A DNA stretch of 58,559 nt, taken from positions 1 to 58,559 of the forward strand of contig CACZAM010000011.1 of the NCBI GenBank assembly GCA_902779185.1, in the 5' to 3' direction. The translations under genes were made by a program, and so were the position numbers. Origin of the DNA: an uncultured Eubacteriales bacterium (GTDB taxonomy: Bacteria > Bacillota > Clostridia > Peptostreptococcales > Anaerovoracaceae). Position 1 is the first letter of the stretch; every line of letters begins with the position of its first letter. Shown piece by piece: positions 7,978 to 16,542 of this stretch. The notes under the pieces were generated by a model. It was not told the origin of the DNA and searched no databases. It saw only the letters and a list, made by a program, of their open reading frames with translations.

Positions 7978-10900
7978 ATGAGATCAGACAGAGACGAAAG
8001 GACTGAAACAGAACGTGAAATAGACGACTTTCTGAAGAAGTTCGAAACCCCTGCTGACGAATTGTCCGCTGATATTACTACGTATATGGAAGAGCAGAAA
8101 GACGCCATGTCAGAATCCGCTCAGACATTTTCATGGAAAAAGGTAGTTGATCCTGAGTTTGTAGAAGTTAAGGAACATACATCCGTGACTGAAGATTCAG
8201 ATGACAAAAAAGATATTATTGTCAATGAAGATTCTCAGGAAACAGATTCCCCTTCAGAAGAGAAAGCGGAAACAGCATCAGAGAAAGCATCAGAAGAAAC
8301 GGCCGCAAAAGAGCCCGTAAAAAAAGGTAAAAAGAAGTCCTCAAAGAAAAAGAAATCTGCTGCTGCCTCATCATCCACTGCTAAAAAGAAAAAGAAGAAG
8401 GCAAAAAAAGGCGACCTGGTACGCTTTCTTTTCCTTACAAAAAACAAGAATTATGATCCTGATAAAGGTCCTACATATAAGAAAAACGGCAAAACCATAC
8501 GTAACAAAAAGTACAGGTTCAGTTTTCTTAAATTGTTGCAGGATTTTATATTCGTAGGTGCGGTCTGCGCTCTTGCCGGTATAATTTTTTTCATTTCTAT
8601 TGTCGCATCTGCTCCTAAATATGACTATAAGGATATCTATTCGCAGGTAGCCACTGCTTCAATCGTATATAACGATAAAGGAAATCAGATAGATAACATC
8701 TTCTACACTGAAAACCGCAAGGTCATCAAATATGAGGATATGCCGGAGAATCTTATTAATTCTTTCGTTGCCATAGAAGATAAAACCTTCTGGAAGCATC
8801 ACGGTTTCAACTGGACCCGAATGATAGGCGCAGTTCTCTCCTCTCTGACCGGAAGCGGCCGCATAAGCGGCACGAGTACAATAACACAGCAGCTCGCACG
8901 TAATGTGTATCTTGCTGACATCAAAAGCGTACGAAGTATCAAACGTAAGCTTCTTGAAATGTATTATGCCAGCCGGCTTGAACATTTTCTGAGCAAAGAA
9001 GAGATTATCGAGGCATACCTTAACACCATCTATCTCGGGCACGGATGCTACGGCGTGAACGCAGCTGCCCGTACTTACTTCTCAAAAAGCGTCAGTGATC
9101 TCGATCTTGTTGAGTGCGCGTCTCTTGCCGCACTTCCTCAGTCTCCTGATACCTATGCTCTTCTCAAACTTGCGAGCGAAGCACAGGATGTCGTTGATTC
9201 AGAAGTTGTTGCCACCGAGCCGGATACTGTTGTAACAAACGACATTTCAAGAGAAAGACGTCAGCTTACTCTCGATCTCATGCTCGGGCAGAACCTGATC
9301 ACCAAGGAAGATTACGACAAGGCCTATGACCTTAAACTAAATGAATTTATCAATCCGAATCTGAAATCAAGCAGCAGCATTTATTCATATTTTCATGAAT
9401 ATCTCGTCGATACTATCATTGCGGATCTCATGGATCAGTATGATATGGATTATGATACCGCTGAACGCACGGTATATACCAAAGGCCTTCAGATTTATTC
9501 CACAGTCAACAGCAAGGCTACCGAAGTTATTGCTGAGGAATTCCAGAACGGAGACAATTTCCCTTATGTTTCCGCTCCGGTAGACGGCGATGGAAACCTT
9601 CTCAATAATGACGGACATATCGCCCTTTACAGATACGGAAATTATTTCAATAACGATGGCGATTTCAGGCTTAAGGGCTCTGATGGAGATGTAACTGTCA
9701 ATGCTGACGGAAGCTTCACGATCAACGCAGGTCACAAGCTTGAGATTTATGAAACTGAAGTGGACGGTGCTACCGACTACAGTATCGAGTTCAAGAACTA
9801 CTACTTCTATGACGATAATGATATCCTCTACTCCATTGCCGGCGGATATCTGAATATTCCTTCATCGTATAAATCTGCTGATGGTAACGGAAATATCATC
9901 GTAGACAAGGCATATTTCGATGACCCGTATTATGAAGGTGCTGTCAAAATAGATGGTAAGGATGTCGTATTGACTTCAAAATCCTACACACTTTCGCCAA
10001 AACAACGTCAGCCTCAGGCAGCAATGACTATAGTCGGAGTCGGTACAGGCGAAGTAAAAGCAATGGTCGGCGGCCGTCAGTTCGGCGGTCAGAAAGTTCT
10101 TAACAGATCTCTGAATCCCCGTCAGCCGGGATCCTCGATCAAACCTCTCGCTGTATACGGTGCCGCCCTTCAGAAAAGCTATGAGCTCGCTGCTGACGGA
10201 AAGAAATGGAATTTCACTGATTTCCATATAGACAAGCAAGGAACAAAGGGCTGGGGAGATTATGTAACCGTCCACTCTTCTATTGAGGATGAGAGGACCA
10301 GGATCGAAGGCAAATACTGGCCGAATAACTTCAACAACTCATTTTCCGGCAAGAACACATTCAAGACAGCGATACAGAAATCCATTAACACCTGCGCTGT
10401 AAAGCTTGTTCTTCAGGTTGGAAGCGAGTACTCGATCGAACAGCTCAAGAAGTTCGGTCTTACTACCGTTCAGGATGACCTTAGCGACCCTGTAAATGAC
10501 GCTAACCCGGCGGCTCTCGGACTCGGCGCTATGACTCAGGGAGTGACGCCTCTCGAGATGGCTCTTGCTTACGCGGCCTTCCCTGGCGGTGGTAAAATCA
10601 ATACGCCTATATGCTATACCAAGGTTCTCGACCGTAACGGAGATACTCTTCTTGTAGGCAAATCCGAACAGACTGAAGCTATAAATGAAGGCGTTGCATG
10701 GATCATGCAGGAGACATTGAAATCAGTTGTAAGTTATAACAACTATATGTATGTCACTGATGTTCAGCCGGGCGGAAAGACCGGTACTACAAATGATCAG
10801 TACGATATCTGGTTTGACGGTTTTACTCCTACATATGCAGCATCCATCTGGATCGGCACGGATGAAAACGTAGAAATGTCATCCATGTCCACGCCTGCAG

Positions 10901-11442
10901 CAGCGCTCTGGGGCAAAATAATGAACCAGCTTAAAAAAGCCAAGTCCGGTGAATACTCCGCTGCACCTTCAAATGTCATACAGATTGGTGGAGAATACTT
11001 TACAAAAGGAACCGAGACAGGTCTTTCCTCCTGGAGCAATAAGGAACAGCAGAAGAAGAATCGTGAAGCAGCATATAAGAAATGGCTCAAGGAAAGAGCA
11101 CATCACAAGAAGAAAGTTGTCGATGTAAAAGCTCATGATGAACCTATATATAAAGAAAGAAAAGTCAAAGTCAAAGATGCGTGGACAGAAGAGGTTCCTG
11201 GTAAGCATCATGATGCTGTGATAGAAAAAGTTCCGATCCTTGATGATGAAGGAAACGAGACCGGCGATTATGAAGAAAAGGTCGTCCAGGAGGCATATGA
11301 TGAGGAGCCTACATACATTGAACATCCTGCTGAATACAAGACAGAAAAGGTTCAGGACGGAGTAAAACATGTAAAAGAAGTATGGCACTACGAATATGAG
11401 AAAGGATGGCGTGACGGGGATTTCAAATATAAAGGAGACTGA
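7978..11442 (+). CDS. Class A penicillin-binding protein (PBP1A-type)
   Basis: A bifunctional peptidoglycan glycosyltransferase/transpeptidase of 1154 residues. Domains: a charged cytoplasmic tail (1-180) with a long Lys-rich stretch (about 115-145); one membrane segment (about 184-211); a GT51 domain with the catalytic Glu in AIEDKTFWKHHG (about 266) and GTSTITQQLARN; and a transpeptidase domain with SSIK (about 718), SIN (about 800) and KTG (about 932). Beyond the transpeptidase, about 170 residues are strongly charged and repeat-like (AYDEEPTYIEHPAEYKTEKV). The tails make it longer than usual (700-900). AGGAGG directly before the ATG fixes the start; a TTG at 7957 is rejected. TGCTAAAAT at 7935-7943 could be an extended -10. 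Confidence 0.93.
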   Translation: MRSDRDERTETEREIDDFLKKFETPADELSADITTYMEEQKDAMSESAQTFSWKKVVDPEFVEVKEHTSVTEDSDDKKDIIVNEDSQETDSPSEEKAETASEKASEETAAKEPVKKGKKKSSKKKKSAAASSSTAKKKKKKAKKGDLVRFLFLTKNKNYDPDKGPTYKKNGKTIRNKKYRFSFLKLLQDFIFVGAVCALAGIIFFISIVASAPKYDYKDIYSQVATASIVYNDKGNQIDNIFYTENRKVIKYEDMPENLINSFVAIEDKTFWKHHGFNWTRMIGAVLSSLTGSGRISGTSTITQQLARNVYLADIKSVRSIKRKLLEMYYASRLEHFLSKEEIIEAYLNTIYLGHGCYGVNAAARTYFSKSVSDLDLVECASLAALPQSPDTYALLKLASEAQDVVDSEVVATEPDTVVTNDISRERRQLTLDLMLGQNLITKEDYDKAYDLKLNEFINPNLKSSSSIYSYFHEYLVDTIIADLMDQYDMDYDTAERTVYTKGLQIYSTVNSKATEVIAEEFQNGDNFPYVSAPVDGDGNLLNNDGHIALYRYGNYFNNDGDFRLKGSDGDVTVNADGSFTINAGHKLEIYETEVDGATDYSIEFKNYYFYDDNDILYSIAGGYLNIPSSYKSADGNGNIIVDKAYFDDPYYEGAVKIDGKDVVLTSKSYTLSPKQRQPQAAMTIVGVGTGEVKAMVGGRQFGGQKVLNRSLNPRQPGSSIKPLAVYGAALQKSYELAADGKKWNFTDFHIDKQGTKGWGDYVTVHSSIEDERTRIEGKYWPNNFNNSFSGKNTFKTAIQKSINTCAVKLVLQVGSEYSIEQLKKFGLTTVQDDLSDPVNDANPAALGLGAMTQGVTPLEMALAYAAFPGGGKINTPICYTKVLDRNGDTLLVGKSEQTEAINEGVAWIMQETLKSVVSYNNYMYVTDVQPGGKTGTTNDQYDIWFDGFTPTYAASIWIGTDENVEMSSMSTPAAALWGKIMNQLKKAKSGEYSAAPSNVIQIGGEYFTKGTETGLSSWSNKEQQKKNREAAYKKWLKERAHHKKKVVDVKAHDEPIYKERKVKVKDAWTEEVPGKHHDAVIEKVPILDDEGNETGDYEEKVVQEAYDEEPTYIEHPAEYKTEKVQDGVKHVKEVWHYEYEKGWRDGDFKYKGD

Positions 11443-11461
11443 TTATCAGTTGGGGTCTCTC

Positions 11462-11490
11462 AGAGGGCGGTGATACCGCCCTCTTTTTTA
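11462..11490 (+). terminator. Rho-independent terminator of the PBP1A gene
   Basis: Perfect 9-bp GC-rich stem AGAGGGCGG / CCGCCCTCT, 5-nt loop, then T6. It lies 20 bp after the PBP stop codon. Confidence 0.95.
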
Positions 11491-11520
11491 ACGCTTGTTA
11501 AGCACGCCGGGATTGTTACC

Positions 11521-11545
11521 CTTTCAAATGATTGAAATTTGAAAG
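11521..11545 (+). repeat. Inverted repeat upstream of the symporter promoter
   Basis: Perfect 9-bp arms CTTTCAAAT / ATTTGAAAG with a 7-nt spacer. It ends 40 bp upstream of the -35 box of the symporter gene and has no T run, so an operator is more likely than a terminator. Confidence 0.5.
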
Positions 11546-11585
11546 AAAATATGAAATGTGAAGATTTTGTGAAGATGCTTTCATA

Positions 11586-11613
11586 TTGACATCACTTTTT
11601 TTCTTAGTATAAT
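11586..11613 (+). promoter_or_regulatory. Consensus promoter of the sodium symporter gene
   Basis: TTGACA (11586-11591) and TATAAT (11608-11613), both perfect, with a 16-bp gap. The leader to the ATG at 11665 is about 45 nt. Confidence 0.85.
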
Positions 11614-11664
11614 GGAATATGTATATTTAAGCATTGTGCTTTTATCATCTAAGGAGGTATTGTT

Positions 11665-13053
11665 ATGGAACAACAAGCTAAGGGCAAATTTGATTCCAAT
11701 TTTGGATTCTTAATGGCCTCACTCGGTTCCGCAGTTGGTCTTGGTAACCTTTGGGGATTCCCTTACAAGATGGGTCTCGGCGGAGGATTCGCTTTCCTTC
11801 TCCTGTACATGATCCTTCTCGTAGTTGTAGGTTATCCTCTGATCCTTTCCGAGATCGCTATCGGACGTAAATCACAGAAAGCTGCTATCGAAGCTTACAA
11901 GGAGATCCACCCTGGATTCACTTTCAACGGTGTTCTTCAGACAGTAGTACCGTTCTTCCTGATCGCGTTCTACTGCACATTCGGCGGCTACGTAATGAAG
12001 TACTTCTTCAAGTCGCTCGGAATGTTTGCAGGCAATCAGTTCGATCCTGGCGCTACATTCGGTGAAACTCTCGTTAATACATCATCTGTAGTATGGGTAT
12101 TGATCTTCCTGGCACTTACAGTTGTAATCGTTCTTGGCGGAGTATCCGGCGGTATTGAGAAGTTCTGCAAGGTCGCTATGCCTGCACTCTTCATCATGCT
12201 CGTAGTAATCGTAATCAGATCCTGCACACTCAACGGCGCAGGCGAAGGAATCGCATTCCTGTTCAAGCCTCACTTCGAAGGTCTGAGCTCAATCGGCGGC
12301 TTCTTTGAAACACTGAAGCTCGCTGGTTCGCAGATGTTCTTCTCACTCTCGCTTGCTTCCGGATGTCTGATCGCTTACGGTTCATATCTGGATAAAAAGG
12401 AAGACCTTGAAAAGGACGCTGTAATCGTAGCTGTTGGTGATACTTGCGCTGCTCTGCTCGCAGGTCTGGCTATCATGCCTGCTTGCTCCGCATTCGGTAT
12501 CGACTTCGGTGCAGGCCCTGGACTCCTCTTCGTATCCATGCCTACAGTATTCAATGACATGAAGGGCGGAGCGATCTTCGCATTCCTGTTCTGGCTCCTC
12601 GTATTCTTCGCTTGCCTCTCCTCCTCGATCGGCATGATGGAGGGCGGAATTTCCGCTATCCTCGACAGCCGCATCAAGGCCGGTAAGTCAGCAAACAGAT
12701 TCGGAGTCACAATGGTAATGGCAGCATGGGCACTCATCGGAAACCTGATGACAACCCTCGACGGACTTGGTGAAAGAACTACAATGCAGTGGTTCCACCT
12801 CTTCGGAATTCCTGATGTACTTGACGTCTGGGATGCTGTAGCTGAAGGTATCCTGATGCCTGCTACAGGCCTCATCATGGCTATCCTGATCGGCTGGGTA
12901 GTTCCTCACTACATTGATGACGAAGTTGAGTCAAGTTCGGCATTCAAGAGCAAAGGCTTCTTCAACTTCTGCATCAAGTGGCTTGGACCTCTCTTCATGA
13001 TCCTGATCGTCTGGGGACAGATCCAGAGTGTTATCAGCCTTACACAGGGCTAA
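11665..13053 (+). CDS. Neurotransmitter:sodium symporter (NSS) family transporter
   Basis: A sodium-coupled symporter of the LeuT fold, probably for an amino acid. The 462-residue protein has about 11-12 membrane segments. TM1 carries the family signature SLGSAVGLGNLWGFPYKMG (about 20-38), whose unwound region binds sodium and substrate. Substrate cannot be read from sequence; bacterial homologues take hydrophobic or aromatic amino acids. AGGAGG precedes the ATG. The gene has its own consensus promoter and terminator, so it is a single-gene unit. An aromatic-amino-acid-type ACT protein is encoded 0.7 kb downstream. Confidence 0.92.
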   Translation: MEQQAKGKFDSNFGFLMASLGSAVGLGNLWGFPYKMGLGGGFAFLLLYMILLVVVGYPLILSEIAIGRKSQKAAIEAYKEIHPGFTFNGVLQTVVPFFLIAFYCTFGGYVMKYFFKSLGMFAGNQFDPGATFGETLVNTSSVVWVLIFLALTVVIVLGGVSGGIEKFCKVAMPALFIMLVVIVIRSCTLNGAGEGIAFLFKPHFEGLSSIGGFFETLKLAGSQMFFSLSLASGCLIAYGSYLDKKEDLEKDAVIVAVGDTCAALLAGLAIMPACSAFGIDFGAGPGLLFVSMPTVFNDMKGGAIFAFLFWLLVFFACLSSSIGMMEGGISAILDSRIKAGKSANRFGVTMVMAAWALIGNLMTTLDGLGERTTMQWFHLFGIPDVLDVWDAVAEGILMPATGLIMAILIGWVVPHYIDDEVESSSAFKSKGFFNFCIKWLGPLFMILIVWGQIQSVISLTQG

Positions 13054-13087
13054 AACATCAGCGGTTAACCGTTTTAATGACAGAGTT

Positions 13088-13118
13088 AAAAGTCCCGGTT
13101 CATCCGGGACTTTTACTT
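13088..13118 (+). terminator. Rho-independent terminator of the symporter gene
   Basis: Perfect 11-bp stem AAAAGTCCCGG / CCGGGACTTTT with 5-nt loop TTCAT; the T-rich 3' side continues as ACTTTA. Confidence 0.85.
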
Positions 13119-13141
13119 TACATGTCATATAGGTGTATAAT
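13112..13141 (+). promoter_or_regulatory. Probable promoter of the mgtC-like gene
   Basis: A perfect TATAAT at 13136-13141 with a weak -35 TTTACT (13112-13117, 18-bp gap) inside the tail of the preceding terminator. The leader to the ATG at 13175 would be about 27 nt. Confidence 0.5.
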
Positions 13142-13174
13142 AATCGTCAAATCAGAAAGAACGGAGGTGCTGTC

Positions 13175-13672
13175 ATGATAGTAGACAAATATCCATGGCT
13201 GCTTGAGCCGAATCTGCTTACGATGGTCATACGTACCCTTCTGGCCCTGTTATGTGCCGGCGTTATAGGATATGAACGGGATGCGCACGGTTCGGCTGCA
13301 GGTTTGAGGACTCATATACTTGTGTGCTTAGGCGCAATGATCGCCATGAGCACGGGAATATTTGCCGTAATACATTACAGCGGAGATGCTTCCCGTATAG
13401 GTGCACAGGTTGTATCCGGCATCGGTTTTCTCGGAGCAGGTACCATCATGGTAAACCGTGGACATATAAAGGGACTCACTACGGCTGCCGGACTCTGGGC
13501 TTCGGCATGTATAGGACTTGCTATCGGTACCGGATTTTATGAAGCTGCCATTCTCGGAACCATTTCCGTATTTTTCGTTGAGCGCGGACTTAAGGTGCTG
13601 AAAAAGAAATTTATGAAAAATCTTGATGATGATTCCGAACAGGATGTAAAAGAGACCCGCATTCTTGACTGA
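13175..13672 (+). CDS. MgtC/SapB family membrane protein
   Basis: A 165-residue protein with four to five hydrophobic segments and the family hallmark GYERDAHGSAAGLRTH in the first third, followed by the glycine-rich GIGFLGAGTIMV segment. MgtC proteins are linked to growth at low magnesium and to control of the membrane ATP synthase; the direct activity is unclear. The frame opens at 13133, but GGAGG lies 7-8 nt before the ATG at 13175, which is taken as the start. The hydrophilic tail ends with an acidic patch. A promoter lies between the symporter terminator and this gene, and no terminator is visible downstream. Confidence 0.88.
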   Translation: MIVDKYPWLLEPNLLTMVIRTLLALLCAGVIGYERDAHGSAAGLRTHILVCLGAMIAMSTGIFAVIHYSGDASRIGAQVVSGIGFLGAGTIMVNRGHIKGLTTAAGLWASACIGLAIGTGFYEAAILGTISVFFVERGLKVLKKKFMKNLDDDSEQDVKETRILD

Positions 13673-13717
13673 TCTCCCCCATCAATTCGATATCTCTGTA
13701 TCAAAATCAATAATCGC

Positions 13718-13746
13718 TTGCAATAATGAAAATATAAGAATATATT
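13718..13746 (+). promoter_or_regulatory. Promoter of the ACT-domain gene
   Basis: TTGCAA (13718-13723) and TATATT (13741-13746) with an exact 17-bp gap; the leader to the GTG at 13791 is about 38 nt. Confidence 0.6.
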
Positions 13747-13790
13747 GATGTCTGTAATGACATTTAAATCGAAAGTAAGGAGTGTTTACC

Positions 13791-14375
13791 GTGGGAACTG
13801 AAATAAAGAACTTAAACCGTATCGCATATTGCGCAGGCGTGGATCCTGAGGATTATAAGGCAACTTGTTTTGCTACACCTGATGCTTCTCATATCGACTA
13901 TGCAAACTATGACAAGACTTATGAAGCAGTTGTATCCGGAGAATGTGATGCATGTGTGCTTCCTTTTGAGCGCAGCAGAAGCGGAAAAGTCAATCACACA
14001 ATGGACCTGTTCTATCAGGGTGGTCTCAGCATAATCAAAGTATTTAAGTGGGATACCGGATATGAGGTCGTCCGCTATGCAGTCCTTGCAAGAGATGAAA
14101 ATGAATCCGCCTGTGAAGACGGCTCGCGTTTCATGCTTATCTTTACAGTCAAGAACGTTCAGGGGTCGCTTGTTAAAGCTATCAACGCCATCAGCAGTCA
14201 CGGTTTCAATATCCGTTTCCTGCACACAAGGCCACTCAGAACTGAGGAATGGGGATACTACTTCTATACTGAATGTGACGGCGATGACAAATCTCCTGAA
14301 GGACAGAAGATGCTCGCAGATCTTGAAGCAGTCTGTGAAACACTTAAGTTTATCGGACGTTATCCTTCCAAGTAG
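13791..14375 (+). CDS. Shortened prephenate dehydratase-like protein with ACT domain
   Basis: 194 residues in two parts. Residues 1-100 match one lobe of prephenate dehydratase: YEAVVSGECDACVLPFERS followed by SGKVNHTMDLF corresponds to the family's 'V..G..d.gVlPiEnS..G.V..t.DLl'. Residues 110-175 form an ACT domain with GSLV and HTRP where PheA has GALV and ESRP, the phenylalanine-binding motifs. The first lobe (GP.GTFS) and the catalytic TRF segment are absent; full PheA is about 270-280 residues. I infer a phenylalanine-type sensor without dehydratase activity. The start is GTG at 13791 (AAGGAG, 8-nt gap), not the GTG at 13782. It has its own promoter and a strong terminator. Confidence 0.7.
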   Translation: MGTEIKNLNRIAYCAGVDPEDYKATCFATPDASHIDYANYDKTYEAVVSGECDACVLPFERSRSGKVNHTMDLFYQGGLSIIKVFKWDTGYEVVRYAVLARDENESACEDGSRFMLIFTVKNVQGSLVKAINAISSHGFNIRFLHTRPLRTEEWGYYFYTECDGDDKSPEGQKMLADLEAVCETLKFIGRYPSK

Positions 14376-14403
14376 AACAACATTTTAATCAGGCAATCAA
14401 ACA

Positions 14404-14442
14404 GGCTCTGAGGCGCCGTTATTTCGCCTCAGAGCCGTTTTT
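14404..14442 (+). terminator. Strong terminator after the ACT-domain gene
   Basis: Perfect 12-bp stem GGCTCTGAGGCG / CGCCTCAGAGCC with 9-nt loop, then GTTTTT. It may also slow transcripts from the converging lipid-kinase gene. Confidence 0.93.
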
Positions 14443-14461
14443 ATATTGTTCCTGATGTTTC

Positions 14462-15274
14462 TTACACTTCCGCCCGGTATTCGCTTACATTAAGGATAGT
14501 CTCGCCGTCTATCTGGACCGCGCACGGTTCGGAAAATCTCACATGGATCTTCTTTCCGGTGATGACCTTCACCATGTCTGTCAGTTCAACATGCTTGCCC
14601 TCAAAGATCAGAGGGAATTTCATAAGTGATCTGAGCTTTGACTTGCTCATGTATACGATCACTGTCAGATAGCCGGAATTCCTGTCCTGACCCGGAGCGA
14701 GCATCATTCCTCCCCCGCAGTACCTGCCCTTCATCGCAGGAGCAAGCCAGCAGTTATCGAATTCATATTCCCTGCCGTCAACTTCGACCCAGGCGTGACG
14801 CGGCTTAAACGCATACAGAAGCCCTTTTATCGCTATGGCTGTGTAATTGATTTTCTTATTTGGTTTTTTAGCCTTTATCTTGTCAGCTTCTTCGCAGCAG
14901 TATCCGTCGATGCCGAAGCTCATATTATTTATGTATTTATACTTTTTGCCGTTTACTGTTGCTGAAGGAAGATGCTTCAGATAAGGGTTGAGCAATATCT
15001 CCTTGCCGGGTTCCTCGTTGATATCGTTAAGGAAGTCATTTCCCGTGCCGTTGCCGTAAAGATATACGTTGTTCTTAAGCGCGTCGGTGTCGATGTGGTT
15101 GATCAGATAATTGATCGTTCCGTCTCCTCCGATGAGAACCACCTCATCATCCTCTTTCAGTCCGGCAAAAAATTCCTGATAATCGGTCTTTGAAGCATCG
15201 ATCAGCTGCGCGCCTTCCGGTATATGAGATTTAATGCCGTTATTGGCAAGCGGATTATAAAGATAGTATTTCAT
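14462..15274 (-). CDS. Diacylglycerol kinase-like lipid kinase family protein
   Basis: A 270-residue cytoplasmic protein of the DAGK catalytic-domain (YegS/BmrU/DgkB) family, which phosphorylates lipids such as diacylglycerol using ATP. The nucleotide-binding motif GGDGTIN is at residues 49-55, followed by GNGTGNDF (family G.GT.ND.) and the C-terminal beta-sandwich ending in VQIDGE. The lipid substrate is not known. AGGAGG precedes the ATG with a good gap. Next upstream on the same strand are a phosphatase lipoprotein and a glycerophosphodiesterase, so a role in phospholipid or lipoteichoic acid turnover is plausible but inferred. Confidence 0.82.
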   Translation of the reverse strand: MKYYLYNPLANNGIKSHIPEGAQLIDASKTDYQEFFAGLKEDDEVVLIGGDGTINYLINHIDTDALKNNVYLYGNGTGNDFLNDINEEPGKEILLNPYLKHLPSATVNGKKYKYINNMSFGIDGYCCEEADKIKAKKPNKKINYTAIAIKGLLYAFKPRHAWVEVDGREYEFDNCWLAPAMKGRYCGGGMMLAPGQDRNSGYLTVIVYMSKSKLRSLMKFPLIFEGKHVELTDMVKVITGKKIHVRFSEPCAVQIDGETILNVSEYRAEV

Positions 15275-15310
15275 AGCTTTGCCCTCCTGCTAATTCTACA
15301 TCGGATCAAT

Positions 15311-15342
15311 CAGAGAAAGATGACTGGCTCTCACCTTCTCTG
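15311..15342. repeat. Imperfect hairpin between the phosphatase and lipid-kinase genes
   Basis: CAGAGAAAGATGA (15311-15323) is nearly complementary to TCACCTTCTCTG (15331-15342). There is no T run in the minus direction of the flanking genes, so it may stabilise or process the mRNA. On the plus strand it is followed by CGTTTTT, but no plus-strand gene needs a terminator here. Confidence 0.3.
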
Positions 15343-15354
15343 CGTTTTTATGTC

Positions 15355-16491
15355 TTACTCTTTGATCAGTTTAACTGCCAGAGCATCCAGCTGTTCATCT
15401 GTCAGACCGATGGAGCGCAGATAATCTTCTGCTTCCACTTTCAGATCTGCTTCCTCAAAGTTGTCAGTCTCAAAAAGAAGACTCAGAACTCTGACTATAT
15501 TATCATTCAGAATGATGTCATATGTCTCGCTGCCGGGCTGAACGCCATAGAAATTGCTGTAAGTGATCATATAATCATTCATTACTTCATCAGCGGAAGC
15601 ACCGGCAAAACATTCCAGGATCCCGCACAGCATTCCTGTCCTGTCCTTGCCTTCCTTACAGTGAATAAGATAAGGTCCTTCATTTTCCGTAATGAACAGT
15701 ATGCTCTCCCTGACCTTTTCTCCGAATTCTTCACTCAGAAAGTCGTATGACATCTCCGGATTTATGATGGCACAGCTGCTGTAATAGCTTCCCGGATACG
15801 TGCTGTAGCTCTGCATTTCTTCCACGCTGTCATCAAGATTGATTACCGTGCGGATGCCTGCCTCCTCCATAGCAGCCATTGAATATTCATTTCTGCCAAG
15901 AGCGGGCTCTACCGGAGTACTGCTTCTGTAAAGGACGTTTTCTTTCATGCCTTTTACTGAGACCGCCCTGAAATTCGCAAATTCACTGTCAGTCAGATCC
16001 GGATAGTCCTCACGTTCGTCAGTGCGTGTAAGATTGCGCGCGTTGTATTCGTCAAGGTATCCTTCCTTTTCTTTCAGCGAGATCTTTACCTCACTGATAT
16101 TGTATTCCCACTTGTATCCGGGATCCTCCGCTATTATCTGTTTGACTGCCGTGCCTGTTGTTTCTGCAAAGGAGCCGTAATTTACTGCAAGCACCACCAG
16201 ATCGTCGTCCAGGTCAAAGCGGCAGATCATCTCTCCGTTCTTCACGTCAGTATATGATGTGCCGACCGGTAAATCATATTCTTTGTCGCCTACACAGACG
16301 GTGATAATGTCACCGACTTCGATCCCGGCAGCACTCATCTCGTCAAAATCTGTATCCAGGATCAGGGTGCCCGACTTATTGATGCGTTTGATTCCTACCG
16401 TCATATATCCGGCATCCGCATCCGGTTTGCATGTTGTTATTACAAAAGCTATGCAAATGCATGTAAGAATGAACAGCAATATCTTTTTCAT
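15355..16491 (-). CDS. Probable lipoprotein tyrosine phosphatase with N-terminal SAM-hydrolase-like domain
   Basis: 378 residues. It starts with a hydrophobic export signal and a possible lipobox Cys21 (ITTC; Thr at -1 is unusual). Residues about 28-118 resemble the C-terminal beta-barrel of SAM hydroxide adenosyltransferases (DUF62): GTSYTDVKNGE and LAVNYGSFAE match 'v.tYsdv..Ge' and 'iavn.GsaA'. Residues about 165-378 are a tyrosine/dual-specificity phosphatase with the P-loop HCKEGKDRTG (277-286; nucleophile Cys278) and the YRSSTP entry motif. The frame runs 38 codons further upstream through the orphan-RNA locus; the ATG at 16491, with AAGGGA and the signal sequence, is chosen. Substrate unknown; it would act outside the membrane. 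Confidence 0.78.
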   Translation of the reverse strand: MKKILLFILTCICIAFVITTCKPDADAGYMTVGIKRINKSGTLILDTDFDEMSAAGIEVGDIITVCVGDKEYDLPVGTSYTDVKNGEMICRFDLDDDLVVLAVNYGSFAETTGTAVKQIIAEDPGYKWEYNISEVKISLKEKEGYLDEYNARNLTRTDEREDYPDLTDSEFANFRAVSVKGMKENVLYRSSTPVEPALGRNEYSMAAMEEAGIRTVINLDDSVEEMQSYSTYPGSYYSSCAIINPEMSYDFLSEEFGEKVRESILFITENEGPYLIHCKEGKDRTGMLCGILECFAGASADEVMNDYMITYSNFYGVQPGSETYDIILNDNIVRVLSLLFETDNFEEADLKVEAEDYLRSIGLTDEQLDALAVKLIKE

Positions 16492-16508
16492 CTCACTGTC
16501 CCTTTTCC

Positions 16509-16536
16509 TTGTAATTTCATAAGTCTGTGTTATACT
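16509..16536 (+). promoter_or_regulatory. Promoter of the orphan structured RNA
   Basis: Plus-strand TTGTAA (16509-16514) and TATACT (16531-16536) with a 16-bp gap; predicted start near 16543, a few bases before the terminal stem of the RNA. Confidence 0.6.
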
Positions 16537-16542
16537 ACTAAA

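Noticed and set aside
15311-15342. Terminator of the phosphatase gene
   Set aside because: The hairpin is followed by ATTGATCC on that strand, with no T run.
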